Below are positions 17,142 to 24,143 of a stretch of DNA of 37,504 bases, piece after piece. The DNA comes from Phycisphaerales bacterium UBA4658. Lineage in GTDB: Bacteria > Planctomycetota > Phycisphaerae > Phycisphaerales > UBA1924. Made by a program: the position numbers and the translations under genes. The stretch's first letter is position 1. Every line of letters starts with the position of its first letter. The notes beneath the pieces were generated by a model that searched no databases, was not told the origin of the DNA, and saw nothing but the letters and a program-made list of their open reading frames with translations. The stretch covers positions 4,777 through 42,280 of the forward strand of contig DHLW01000096.1 in NCBI GenBank assembly GCA_002405485.1, in the 5' to 3' direction.

Positions 17142-18191
17142 TCAGGCTCTGATTGAGGCCATGTCGATCACGAAGCGGTACTTCACGTCGCTCTTGACCA
17201 TACGGTCCCAGGCCTCGTTGATCTGCTGGATCTTGATGAGCTCGATGTCGCAGGCGATGTTGTGCTTGCCGCAGAAGTCGAGCATTTCCTGAGTTTCGGC
17301 GATGCCGCCGATGAGCGATCCGGAGAGATTTCGGCGCGGGAGGATCAGGCTGAAGGCGTGGACGGGCTGGGGGTTGGGCGGGACGCCGACGATGGCGAGG
17401 GTGCCATCGAGCTTGAGCAGACCGAGATAGGCATTGAGGTCGTGGTCGGCGGAGACGGTGTCGATGAGCAGGTCGAAGCTGGAGGCCTGCTGCATCATGG
17501 CGCGCATGTTCTTGGAGATGACGACTTCGTCGGCGCCGAGGCGCTTGCCGTCTTCGACCTTGCTCTGGCTGGTGGTGAAGAGGACGGTGTGAGCGCCGAA
17601 GGCCTTGGAGAACTTGACGCCCATGTGCCCGAGACCGCCGAGGCCGACGATGCCGACTTTCTTGCCGGGGCCGGCCTTCCAATGGCGGAGTGGTGAGTAG
17701 GTAGTGATGCCGGCGCAGAGGAGCGGGGCGGCGGCGGCGGGGTTGAGGTTGGCGGGGACTTTGAGGGTGAAGGCCTCATTGACGACGATGTGCTCGGAGT
17801 ACCCGCCGAAGGTGTGCCCGCCGAGGTGCTTGTCCGCGCTGTTGTAGGTGAACGTGGCACCTCCGCCGATGCAGAACTGTTCCTGGTTGTTCTTGCAGTT
17901 GGGGCAGGAGCGGCAGGAATCGACCATGCAGCCGACGGCGGCGAGGTCGCCGACCTTGAACTTCGTGACGGCGGGGCCGACCTTGGTCACCCGGCCGAGG
18001 ATCTCATGGCCCGGAACGCACGGAAACTGGGTGCCGGGCCACTCGCCCTTGGCCTGATGGAGGTCGGAGTGGCAGACGCCGCAGTACATGATGTCGATGG
18101 CGACATCGGTGGGCGTGGGCTCACGACGGGTGATGGTGTGGGGGACGGCGGGGCTGGCTGGGGCCTGAGTGGCGTACGCGCGGGTGGGCAT
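17142..18191 (-). CDS. Zinc-dependent alcohol dehydrogenase / aldehyde reductase, YahK-like
   Basis: 349 aa medium-chain dehydrogenase that reduces aldehydes or oxidises alcohols. The catalytic zinc ligands lie in CGVCHSD (about residue 37) and GHE. The structural zinc site is the Cys cluster DSCRSCPNCKNNQEQFC. The Rossmann motif is GLGGLGHMGVKFSKAFG, and the second strand ends in TTSQSK instead of an acidic residue, which points to NADP(H). Length and motifs match the YahK/cinnamyl-alcohol dehydrogenase subgroup. No Shine-Dalgarno precedes the ATG, but TACTCT lies 5 nt upstream, so the mRNA may be leaderless. It is downstream of nuoE on the same strand, separated by a hairpin, and probably independently transcribed. 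The substrate is not predictable. Confidence 0.9.
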   Translation of the reverse strand: MPTRAYATQAPASPAVPHTITRREPTPTDVAIDIMYCGVCHSDLHQAKGEWPGTQFPCVPGHEILGRVTKVGPAVTKFKVGDLAAVGCMVDSCRSCPNCKNNQEQFCIGGGATFTYNSADKHLGGHTFGGYSEHIVVNEAFTLKVPANLNPAAAAPLLCAGITTYSPLRHWKAGPGKKVGIVGLGGLGHMGVKFSKAFGAHTVLFTTSQSKVEDGKRLGADEVVISKNMRAMMQQASSFDLLIDTVSADHDLNAYLGLLKLDGTLAIVGVPPNPQPVHAFSLILPRRNLSGSLIGGIAETQEMLDFCGKHNIACDIELIKIQQINEAWDRMVKSDVKYRFVIDMASIRA

Positions 18192-18196
18192 GTCGA

Positions 18197-18202
18197 AGAG
18201 TA
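18197..18202 (-). promoter_or_regulatory. Putative -10 box 5 nt before the alcohol dehydrogenase start
   Basis: TACTCT on the minus strand is followed by TCGAC and the ATG. Initiation would fall at or next to the start codon. Confidence 0.35.
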
Positions 18203-18265
18203 GAAGGCGCTGGGCGCTGGGCGCGTGCCCGAAGGCCGGGAGTTGTTTTCATAGAGATGCAAGAA

Positions 18266-18284
18266 CCCGCTCGGGACGAGCGGG
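18266..18284. repeat. GGA-loop hairpin repeat downstream of nuoE, possible terminator
   Basis: CCCGCTCGGGACGAGCGGG has an 8-bp perfect stem and a GGA loop, followed by CCACC on the + strand. Read with nuoE (minus strand) it is followed by TTCTTG, so it may act as a weak terminator. It is the second member of the family seen at 17093. Confidence 0.65.
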
Positions 18285-18297
18285 CCACCCGGGGGAC

Positions 18298-18873
18298 TCA
18301 ATGTCCATGCCCATGCCCGTGCCCGTGTCCATGCCCGTGGGCGTGCTTCTTGGCGTGGTCGGCGAGGACGCGGGCGACGTTTGCGGGCTGGACGTTTTCG
18401 TAGAGCGTCTCGTCCACAAGCATGGCGGGGGCGGTGCCGCAGGAGCCGAGGCATTCGAGTTCGACGAGGGTGAACTGGCCGTCGTCGGTGGTTTCCCCGA
18501 TGTCGATGTTCAGGGCGTCCTTGCAGGCCTGAGAGACCTCGCGCTGGCCGCAGAACTCGCAGGCGATGCTCCGGCAGACCTGGATGAGGTGCTTGCCCTT
18601 GGGCTTGAGCCAGTACTCCTCGTAGAAGGAAGCGGTGTCGATGACGTCGCCGGGCTTGAGGTTGAGGAACTCGGCGATCTCGAGCATGGCCTGGGCGGGG
18701 ACCCAGCCGTAGGCGTGCTGGATGGTGTGCAAACAGGGGAGCAGCGCGCCCTGCGGGTTCTCGTATCTGGGCAGGATGCGGGAGCGCAGGTCGGCCTTCA
18801 TGTCGTCGGTCAGATAGGGCTGAGGACGACGCTCGACCTTCATCGCGGCGGAGTTCTTGGTGATCCAGGCCAT
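18298..18873 (-). CDS. nuoE: NADH-quinone oxidoreductase subunit E, [2Fe-2S] thioredoxin-like, with His/Gly tail
   Basis: 191 aa from ATG 18873; the longer frame to 18927 adds unrelated residues. NuoE is the 24-kDa peripheral subunit of complex I, carrying cluster N1a beside NuoF. Ligand cysteines are C100 and C105 (CRSIAC) and C141 and C145 (CLGSC). Before them the helical domain reads YLTDDMKADLRSRI and HAYGWVPAQAMLEIAEFL. The last dozen residues are alternating His and Gly after KKHA, a tail not part of the usual fold; it resembles metal-binding His stretches of nickel or zinc chaperones. No nuoF or other complex I gene is in the window. It could therefore serve a stand-alone diaphorase or hydrogenase-type complex (inference). 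There is no Shine-Dalgarno; TACCCT lies 8 nt before the ATG. Confidence 0.9.
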   Translation of the reverse strand: MAWITKNSAAMKVERRPQPYLTDDMKADLRSRILPRYENPQGALLPCLHTIQHAYGWVPAQAMLEIAEFLNLKPGDVIDTASFYEEYWLKPKGKHLIQVCRSIACEFCGQREVSQACKDALNIDIGETTDDGQFTLVELECLGSCGTAPAMLVDETLYENVQPANVARVLADHAKKHAHGHGHGHGHGHGH

Positions 18874-18881
18874 GGGAACGG

Positions 18882-18887
18882 AGGGTA
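18882..18887 (-). promoter_or_regulatory. Putative -10 box 8 nt before nuoE
   Basis: TACCCT on the minus strand is followed by CCGTTCCC and ATG, with no Shine-Dalgarno between. It would give a leaderless or nearly leaderless transcript. Confidence 0.3.
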
Positions 18888-18942
18888 TGCGGGGGAGGGC
18901 GGCCAGACCGCAGCCAGGCCGCCCCATGCACCCGCTACCGGC

Positions 18943-19728
18943 TCAACCCCCCTTGCGCTTCGGGCGGCGGCTGGAGCGCGGTGCGGGCCTGCCCGGCGTC
19001 CGACGCGACTTGCGCTTCGATCCGACGGCCGAGGCGCCGCGGTTCATCGCCAGAAGCGTGTCCGGAACACTCCAGTCGCTCTGCTCGACGGAAGACGGGA
19101 GCATCGGCGACGGCGTCTCGGCGGGTGCGGCCGGCAGCGAAGAACCCGTCGAAGAGGGCGTCTTCGTAGGCGCCGGCACTGGAGTGTCGGCGGCACCATC
19201 TTCGGGCGCGGCAATCTGACGCAGCGGCACGCCGACGGGATCGGCCGCCTTCTCCACCACATCGCCGATCGCGTGCGGACGCTTCGGGCCGATGAGGACG
19301 TAGATCGCCATGATCACAAAGCCGCAGAACTGAAGCAGGTGATGCTCGACGAGGAACCGGAGAGCGCCGGTGATCCAGGAGGCGATGGTGCGGAACATGC
19401 CGGGCTTGGTCGCCGGTGCAGAGATCGCGGCGGGATCGCAGAACTCAACGGTGCAGCCCTGCTGCGGACATTTGAACCTCAGCGATGTTCCGGGGGGAGG
19501 GGTCTGGTCGGCGGTGATGGCGACCATCGGCCCGGGGAGCGACACACGTGGGCGATCGCGCTTCGAATCAACCAGTGCGCAGGGAGTCGCGCACACGATC
19601 GAGCGCGCGGGATCCCGCGGCCGTCTCAGGGCCGGCAGCAGAATGGCCATCAGCAGCGCGATGATGGCGATGACGACCAGCAGCTCGATGAGTGTGAACG
19701 CGCGACATCTGCGGAGGACTGAACGCAT
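18943..19728 (-). CDS. Prepilin-type N-terminal methylation protein with a second membrane helix
   Basis: 261 aa from ATG 19728, supported by AAGGAG 8 nt upstream. The N-terminus RRCRAFTLIELLVVIAIIALL is a type IV prepilin/pseudopilin signal: cleavage by prepilin peptidase before Phe, Glu at position 5, then a hydrophobic helix. Beyond it the protein is not a normal pseudopilin. Residues about 85-95 hold FKCPQQGCTVEFC, a CxxxxC-type pair. A second hydrophobic segment (HLLQFCGFVIMAIYVLIG, about 135-152) follows. The C-terminal 100 residues are Pro/Ser/Thr-rich and end in a very basic tail rich in Arg and Lys. The lineage encodes many secreted proteins with this N-terminus; the function of this one is unknown. 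Confidence 0.75.
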   Translation of the reverse strand: MRSVLRRCRAFTLIELLVVIAIIALLMAILLPALRRPRDPARSIVCATPCALVDSKRDRPRVSLPGPMVAITADQTPPPGTSLRFKCPQQGCTVEFCDPAAISAPATKPGMFRTIASWITGALRFLVEHHLLQFCGFVIMAIYVLIGPKRPHAIGDVVEKAADPVGVPLRQIAAPEDGAADTPVPAPTKTPSSTGSSLPAAPAETPSPMLPSSVEQSDWSVPDTLLAMNRGASAVGSKRKSRRTPGRPAPRSSRRPKRKGG

Positions 19729-20070
19729 GGCGCAACTCCTTGTGTCCGTGTGCGAACTGCGCACACCAAACCTCAAAGCGGCTCGATAGAACATCAACAC
19801 CGCTCAATAACGCTTGTTTTTCAGAGTCCGACGGTGCTGGGCGCGACTTTCGTCAGGCTGTTGAGACCCAGTCGAACCAATCGGGTCGTGCTGCATCCAT
19901 GCACTGCCCCCGTTGTTCCTTTCGGCGCCAGATGACGCCGTCTGTGAAATATACGAGCGGCAGAGCGTGTTGCACTCAGAACTTCGAAATTCTCAGAGTC
20001 CACACACGATCTTCGCACACGTCGGGTGCACCGTGAGCAAGGGGCATCCGTTCGCCACCTGAACCAGGCA
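19729..20070. other. 342-bp intergenic region, no gene seen
   Basis: This stretch is less GC-rich than its surroundings, consistent with regulatory DNA for the prepilin-like gene and the 3' end of the kinase transcript. Apart from the inverted repeat at 19748-19766 I see no convincing promoter pair, terminator or RNA gene. The small frames here (for example a 98-codon one on the + strand) lack a Shine-Dalgarno and protein-like composition. Confidence 0.5.
19748..19766. repeat. Perfect inverted repeat in the leader of the prepilin-like gene
   Basis: GTGTGCG-AACTG-CGCACAC has 7-bp arms and a 5-nt spacer. It ends a few bases upstream of the Shine-Dalgarno of the prepilin-like gene. It could be an operator or an RNA hairpin that limits ribosome access. 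Confidence 0.5.
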
Positions 20071-20661
20071 TCACCGGCCGTTGATCACGTGGACGTTGGC
20101 GGACGCCGCGTACGCAGCAGCCCTCTGTCCGAAGGTCGGCTCCGCCACGCCGTGGAAGAACGCTCGGGCGACGTCCACACCCCACCCTCGAACGCCGGTC
20201 CGCTCCAGGTGTTCCCACCGGCTCCACCGCACATCGCTGGGCGCGTCGACATAGACCCGCAGGTCCAGCGCCGACGCGTGGGTTTCGTGCAGTGCGTGGA
20301 GGCCCTCGACCACGATCAACTCGGCGGGGTGGATCGGGGACTCGCCGACGCGGGAGTGGGTGTGGAAGGACCACTGGGGGATTGCGGCGGGCAGGCCGCG
20401 CTTGAGCCGACGCAGATCCGCATGCAGCCGAGCAAGGTCGGCTCGCTCGGGCAGGTCGCGCTCCTGCTCTGGGACCCGGTCATAGTCGGGGAGGTAATGG
20501 TCGGTGGAGATGACGCACCTGGACAGGAGTGCGGCGAGGTAGCTCTTGCCCGCGCCCACCGGGCCGGTGATCCCGATGACAACCGGGGCGTGCGGGCCGC
20601 GCGGGCGGGCGAGGGATCGGATCAGGGCCGGGGCCGCGGGCAGGTCTACGGAGTGTGGCAC
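20071..20661 (-). CDS. P-loop kinase of the uridine kinase / phosphoribulokinase family
   Basis: 196 aa, GTG start with GAGGG about 8 nt upstream. Walker A is GPVGAGKS (about residues 33-40). TDHYLPDYDRVPEQERDLPE follows, a close match to the uridine-kinase region that starts with Asp-His/Phe-Tyr, and IVVEGLHAL is the Walker B-like strand. DLRVYVDAPSDVRWSRW and a C-terminal region with RAFFHG complete the fold. The family phosphorylates uridine, pantothenate or ribulose-5-phosphate with ATP. The Asp-His-Tyr and VEGLHAL pattern points to a nucleoside kinase-like enzyme, but the protein is slightly short for Udk and the substrate is not certain. It is divergent from clpS with a 92-bp gap. Confidence 0.75.
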   Translation of the reverse strand: MPHSVDLPAAPALIRSLARPRGPHAPVVIGITGPVGAGKSYLAALLSRCVISTDHYLPDYDRVPEQERDLPERADLARLHADLRRLKRGLPAAIPQWSFHTHSRVGESPIHPAELIVVEGLHALHETHASALDLRVYVDAPSDVRWSRWEHLERTGVRGWGVDVARAFFHGVAEPTFGQRAAAYAASANVHVINGR

Positions 20662-20741
20662 GACAGGACCCTCTGTTCAGGCGGGCGTCCGAGAACGGCG
20701 GGGCACGCGGGATCGCGTGGCCGACGCCGCGGAGGCCTTCG

Positions 20742-20747
20742 TATACT
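20742..20747 (+). promoter_or_regulatory. Putative -10 box 6 nt before clpS (TATACT)
   Basis: TATACT matches the -10 consensus at five of six positions. The clpS ATG begins 6 nt after it, where transcription should start, so the mRNA would be leaderless. There is no recognisable -35. Confidence 0.5.
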
Positions 20748-20753
20748 TGGAGC

Positions 20754-21128
20754 ATGGCGACAGCGACGGAGACTCAGGGCCGGCAGCAGGTGGAGGAACG
20801 GACGAAGCAGCCGTGGCTGTGGAACGTGGTGCTTCTGAATGATGAGGAGCACACGTACGAGTATGTCATCCGCATGATGCAGACGGTGTTCGCGCACAAC
20901 CAGGAGAAGGCGCTCCTGATCGCAAAGACCGTGGACACGCAGGACCGGGCGATCTGCCTGACGACCCACAAGGAGCACGCCGAGCTGAAACGTGATCAGA
21001 TCCTCGCGTTCGGACGCGATCCGCTCATGTCCATCAGCAAGGGCTCGATGTCGGCGGTGATCGAGCCGGCGGAGTTCTCTGGCGAGGGCGACGATCTGGT
21101 TGGCAAGGACGGGGAAGAGAAGAAGTGA
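20754..21128 (+). CDS. clpS: ATP-dependent Clp protease adaptor ClpS
   Basis: 124 aa. ClpS delivers N-end-rule substrates to the ClpAP or ClpCP protease in the cytoplasm. The core PWLWNVVLLNDEEHTYEYVIRMM matches the family pattern of a conserved Asn-Asp dipeptide that holds the substrate N-terminus. AKTVDTQDRAICLTTHKEHAELKRDQI follows, as in typical ClpS. Start chosen at ATG 20754: the upstream extension to 20655 is not family-like and lies over the promoter. The C-terminus has a 25-residue acidic extension rich in Glu, Gly and Lys that is longer than in most ClpS. No clpA or clpC is nearby. Confidence 0.92.
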   Translation: MATATETQGRQQVEERTKQPWLWNVVLLNDEEHTYEYVIRMMQTVFAHNQEKALLIAKTVDTQDRAICLTTHKEHAELKRDQILAFGRDPLMSISKGSMSAVIEPAEFSGEGDDLVGKDGEEKK

Positions 21129-21176
21129 CATCCGCAGTCGGCGTCGGGGGCTGACGTCGGGCGGTGGGCGGGGCTC

Positions 21177-21182
21177 TACCAT
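21177..21182 (+). promoter_or_regulatory. Putative -10 box 5 nt before the hydroxyacid dehydrogenase gene
   Basis: TACCAT precedes CGCGC and the ATG at 21188. CTGACG at 21151-21156 could be a poor -35 with an overlong 20-nt spacer. No Shine-Dalgarno is present. Confidence 0.35.
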
Positions 21183-21187
21183 CGCGC

Positions 21188-22144
21188 ATGAGCGCGAATC
21201 GGCCCCTGGTAGTGCAGACCGAACACCTCGATGAGGTCGCGGCGGCGTGGCTGCGGGAACGCTGCGAGCTGGTGGTCTGTCCATGGGAAGACTCGGCGAC
21301 GCTGGACGCGCTCCTGCCCAAGGCCGATGGGCTGGTGATCCGAACCTATACAAAGATCAACGACGCCCTCCTGTCCAAGGCGCCACGGCTGCGGGTGGTC
21401 GGGCGGGCGGGCGTGGGACTGGACAATGTGGATGTCGCCGCATGCGCGAAGCGCGGCGTGGTCGTCGTGTCCACGCCGGGAGCCAACACCCGGGCGGTTG
21501 TCGAACTCGTCACCGCGTTCATACTCGACGCGCTCCGGCCGAGGGTGTTTCTGGACAAACCGCTGGAGGCGGCGGCCTGGAACAAGGCCCGCAAGGACCT
21601 GGTCGCGGCCCGACAACTGAGCGATTTGACGATCGGGATCGTCGGCTTCGGACGCGTGGGTTCGAGCGTCGCGCGAGTGGGCGCGGCACTGGACATGCGA
21701 GTGCTGTACCACGATCTTCTGGACATCCCCCCAGACCGTCGCCACGGGGCGAGCCCGGCCGACTTCCCAAGCGTGTGCGCCGAGGCCGATGTGCTCACCA
21801 TCCACGTCGACGGGCGGGCGAGCAATCGGCATCTCGTCGGTCGCGGCGTGTTCGATTCCGCCAAACGCGATCTGGTGTTCATCAACACCTCGCGGGGGTT
21901 CGTGGTGGATGACGATGCGCTGGCGTTCTTTCTGCGGGCATGTCCCGCGGCCCAGGCCCTGATCGACGTGCACGAGCCGGAACCCGTTACGCCCGATGCG
22001 CCGCTGCTTGGTCTGAAGAACGCGCACCTCTCCCCGCACATCGGCGCGGCGACCCGCACCGCGCAAACGAACATGTCCTGGGTCGTTCGAGATGTCTGGC
22101 GCGTGCTGAGCGGGGAGAAGCCGGAGTCTCCGGCGACGCCCTGA
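21188..22144 (+). CDS. D-isomer-specific 2-hydroxyacid dehydrogenase, phosphoglycerate dehydrogenase-like
   Basis: 318 aa from ATG 21188. NAD-dependent oxidoreductase of the D-2-hydroxyacid family. The Rossmann glycine motif is IGIVGFGRVGSSVARVGAAL (about residues 146-165). The catalytic Arg is in INTSRGFVVDD, the Glu in VHEPEPV and the His in LSPHIGAAT. RAGVGLDNVDVAACAKRGVVV and NTRAVVELVTAFIL are typical of 3-phosphoglycerate dehydrogenase. The protein stops after the catalytic domain with no ACT regulatory domain. It could catalyse the first step of serine synthesis or act on glyoxylate or another 2-ketoacid. It is convergent with gatA, 21 bp apart. Confidence 0.88.
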   Translation: MSANRPLVVQTEHLDEVAAAWLRERCELVVCPWEDSATLDALLPKADGLVIRTYTKINDALLSKAPRLRVVGRAGVGLDNVDVAACAKRGVVVVSTPGANTRAVVELVTAFILDALRPRVFLDKPLEAAAWNKARKDLVAARQLSDLTIGIVGFGRVGSSVARVGAALDMRVLYHDLLDIPPDRRHGASPADFPSVCAEADVLTIHVDGRASNRHLVGRGVFDSAKRDLVFINTSRGFVVDDDALAFFLRACPAAQALIDVHEPEPVTPDAPLLGLKNAHLSPHIGAATRTAQTNMSWVVRDVWRVLSGEKPESPATP

Positions 22145-22165
22145 GCGCGCCCTCGTCCCGGCGGC

Positions 22166-23641
22166 TCATGCTCTCGGACGCACGCCCGCGTGCCCCGTCG
22201 CCTGCTCGAACATCCGCGCGATGCGGAGGAGCTGCGCGTCGCGCATCGCCGGACCGACGAGCTGCACGCCGACCGGAAGCGCCGGTGGGCCCTCGGCGAA
22301 CCCGCCGGGCATGGTGAGCCCCGGAAGCCCCGCGAGGTTGACCCCGACGGTGTACACGTCCTCGAGGTACTCGCTGACGGGGTCAGCGGCCTTCTCGCCG
22401 ATCTTCCACGCGGGGCTGGGGGAACTGGGCATGAGCAGCGCGTGGCAGGCGGGCGATCCGCCGTGACCGTCGAAGGCCCGTTGGAAGTCCCGGGCGATGA
22501 GTCGGCGGACCTTGAGCGCCGTCAGGTAATACGCATCGGCATATCCCGCGCTCAGCGCGTGCGTGCCGAGCATGATGCGGCGACGAACCTCTTCACCGAA
22601 GCCCTCGGCGCGGCTTCGGCAATAGAGGGCCATCAGGTCCTCGCCCGGACGGAGCTCGGCACGCCGGCCATAGCGCACCCCGTCGAACCGAGCGAGGTTG
22701 CTGCTGGCCTCGGCGGTCGCGATGAGGTAGTACGCGGCGATGCCGTGCGATGCATGCGGAAGGTCGACGTCGATGATCTCGGCGCCCGCCCGGCGATACA
22801 CGCCGATCGCCGCCTCAAGAGCCGCGGCGACGGCGGGATGGTTGGCCGACGAACGCGCCTGCCTCGGCACGCCGATGACCAGATCCGTGACCGGGCGGTC
22901 GAGCCCGTCGAGCAGATCGGGCGCGGGGGCGTCGGCCGACGTGGAATCCAGCGGATCAACCCCGGCCATGACCGACGTCACCAGCGCCGCGTCGGCGACG
23001 GTCTGGGCAAATGGACCGATCTGGTCCAGGCTCGACGCATACGCAACCAGGCCGTAGCGCGAGACCAGGCCGTAGCTCGGCTTGAAACCCACGATGTTGC
23101 AGAAACCCGCGGGCTGCCGGATGGAGCCGCCGGTATCCGAACCAAGCGCACCGGGCACGATGCCCGAGGCCACGGCGCACGCCGAGCCGCCCGACGAACC
23201 GCCCACGACGTGATCCCTCGCGTAGGGGTTGCGGGTCGGGCCGAAGATCGAGTGTGTCGTCGACGAGCCCATGGCGAACTCGTCGAGGTTCGTCTTGCCG
23301 ATGATGATCGCGCCGGCATCGATCAGGCGCTGCGCGCTGGTCGCGGTGAATGGAGAGGAGTAGTTCTCAAGGATGCGGCTGGCGCAGGTCGTTCGGCCCC
23401 AGGCCAGAGCGATGTTGTCCTTGAGCGCAATCGGGACGCCCGCGAGCGGGCCGACGCTCTCGCCCGCGGCAAGCCGGGCGTCGATCGCGCGGGCCTGCTC
23501 CAGCGCACCCTCGTGGAACACCTGCACAAAGGCGTTCAGGTCCGGGTTAGAGCTCGCAACCCGATCCAGCGCATTCCGAGCGATCTCCACGGCGGAGACC
23601 TGGCGCAGGCGCACCGCGTCGCGTGTCTCCAGAACGTTCAC
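22166..23641 (-). CDS. gatA: Asp-tRNA(Asn)/Glu-tRNA(Gln) amidotransferase subunit A
   Basis: 491 aa amidase-signature enzyme that hydrolyses glutamine and supplies ammonia to GatB for transamidation of misacylated tRNA. The catalytic Lys is in GVPIALKDNIA (about residue 75). The Gly/Ser motif GGSSGGSACAVASG and the nucleophile Ser in GSDTGGSIRQPAGFCNIVGF follow, with GLVSRYGLVAYASSLDQIGP downstream. The ATG overlaps the gatC stop by 4 bp, so the two are translationally coupled. gatB is not adjacent, unlike the gatCAB order of many bacteria. Confidence 0.96.
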   Translation of the reverse strand: MNVLETRDAVRLRQVSAVEIARNALDRVASSNPDLNAFVQVFHEGALEQARAIDARLAAGESVGPLAGVPIALKDNIALAWGRTTCASRILENYSSPFTATSAQRLIDAGAIIIGKTNLDEFAMGSSTTHSIFGPTRNPYARDHVVGGSSGGSACAVASGIVPGALGSDTGGSIRQPAGFCNIVGFKPSYGLVSRYGLVAYASSLDQIGPFAQTVADAALVTSVMAGVDPLDSTSADAPAPDLLDGLDRPVTDLVIGVPRQARSSANHPAVAAALEAAIGVYRRAGAEIIDVDLPHASHGIAAYYLIATAEASSNLARFDGVRYGRRAELRPGEDLMALYCRSRAEGFGEEVRRRIMLGTHALSAGYADAYYLTALKVRRLIARDFQRAFDGHGGSPACHALLMPSSPSPAWKIGEKAADPVSEYLEDVYTVGVNLAGLPGLTMPGGFAEGPPALPVGVQLVGPAMRDAQLLRIARMFEQATGHAGVRPRA

Positions 23642-23982
23642 GCGCCGCCCTCCTCGCCAATCACCTTCGGAATCACGATGAACGGCCCGTCCATCGCCGG
23701 GGCGATGCGGGCCAGGTCGGCGGGCGACAGTCGCGTGCGAGCGTGCTCGGCGCTGGGCTCGTCCGGGTCCAGACGATTCACGCGGGACTCAGGATGGGTC
23801 ATCGGCTCCACGTCGGAAAGGTCCAGCTCGCGAAGCCGATCGACCAGGGCCAGCACGCCCGCGAGCTGGCGGCGCGAGCTCTCGATCTGTGCGTCGTCAA
23901 GCGCCAGACGCGCGAGCGTGGCCACCTTCCGGACGTCGTTGACCGAAAGCTGCGGCGAGGATGCATCGGCGGAAGCGGACAT
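23638..23982 (-). CDS. gatC: Asp-tRNA(Asn)/Glu-tRNA(Gln) amidotransferase subunit C
   Basis: 114 aa. GatC is the small belt subunit that stabilises the GatA-GatB interface. The family pattern is visible: LSVNDVRKVATLARLALDDAQIESSRRQLAGVLALVDRL and, near the C-terminus, DVEPMTHP and RLSPADLARIAPAMDGPFIVIPKVIG. It is somewhat longer than the usual 95-100 aa because of a small insert after the first half. There is no Shine-Dalgarno; TACGAT lies 7 nt before the ATG. It overlaps gatA by 4 bp. Confidence 0.93.
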   Translation of the reverse strand: MSASADASSPQLSVNDVRKVATLARLALDDAQIESSRRQLAGVLALVDRLRELDLSDVEPMTHPESRVNRLDPDEPSAEHARTRLSPADLARIAPAMDGPFIVIPKVIGEEGGA

Positions 23983-23989
23983 GGCGCAG

Positions 23990-23995
23990 ATCGTA
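23990..23995 (-). promoter_or_regulatory. Putative -10 box 7 nt before gatC
   Basis: TACGAT, then CTGCGCC and the ATG. The same box and spacer pattern (TACGCT, CTGCGTCC) precedes the VTT-family gene near 29163. Confidence 0.4.
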
Positions 23996-24077
23996 GATCG
24001 CCCCCGAACAGCCGCCGAGCCGCCGCGAACAATCCGACTTCACTCGCACGATCGGCTGCGAAACGGGCGGGGCAAGA

Positions 24078-24083
24078 TATACT
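24078..24083 (+). promoter_or_regulatory. Putative -10 box of the Ca-loop secreted protein gene (TATACT)
   Basis: TATACT on the + strand lies about 60 nt before the ATG at 24144. This leaves a leader that carries the AGAGGGAG Shine-Dalgarno. The -35 region (GCTGCG) is poor. Confidence 0.4.
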
Positions 24084-24143
24084 CAGAGCCAAGGGCCGAG
24101 CGTTTGCCGGCCGCGAAGCAGGTTGAGAGAGGGAGTCCGCATC

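Noticed and set aside
19740..20036. 98-codon + strand frame between the prepilin-like gene and the kinase
   Set aside because: No Shine-Dalgarno, odd Cys/Ser/Arg composition, and it overlaps the leader and inverted repeat of the prepilin-like gene.
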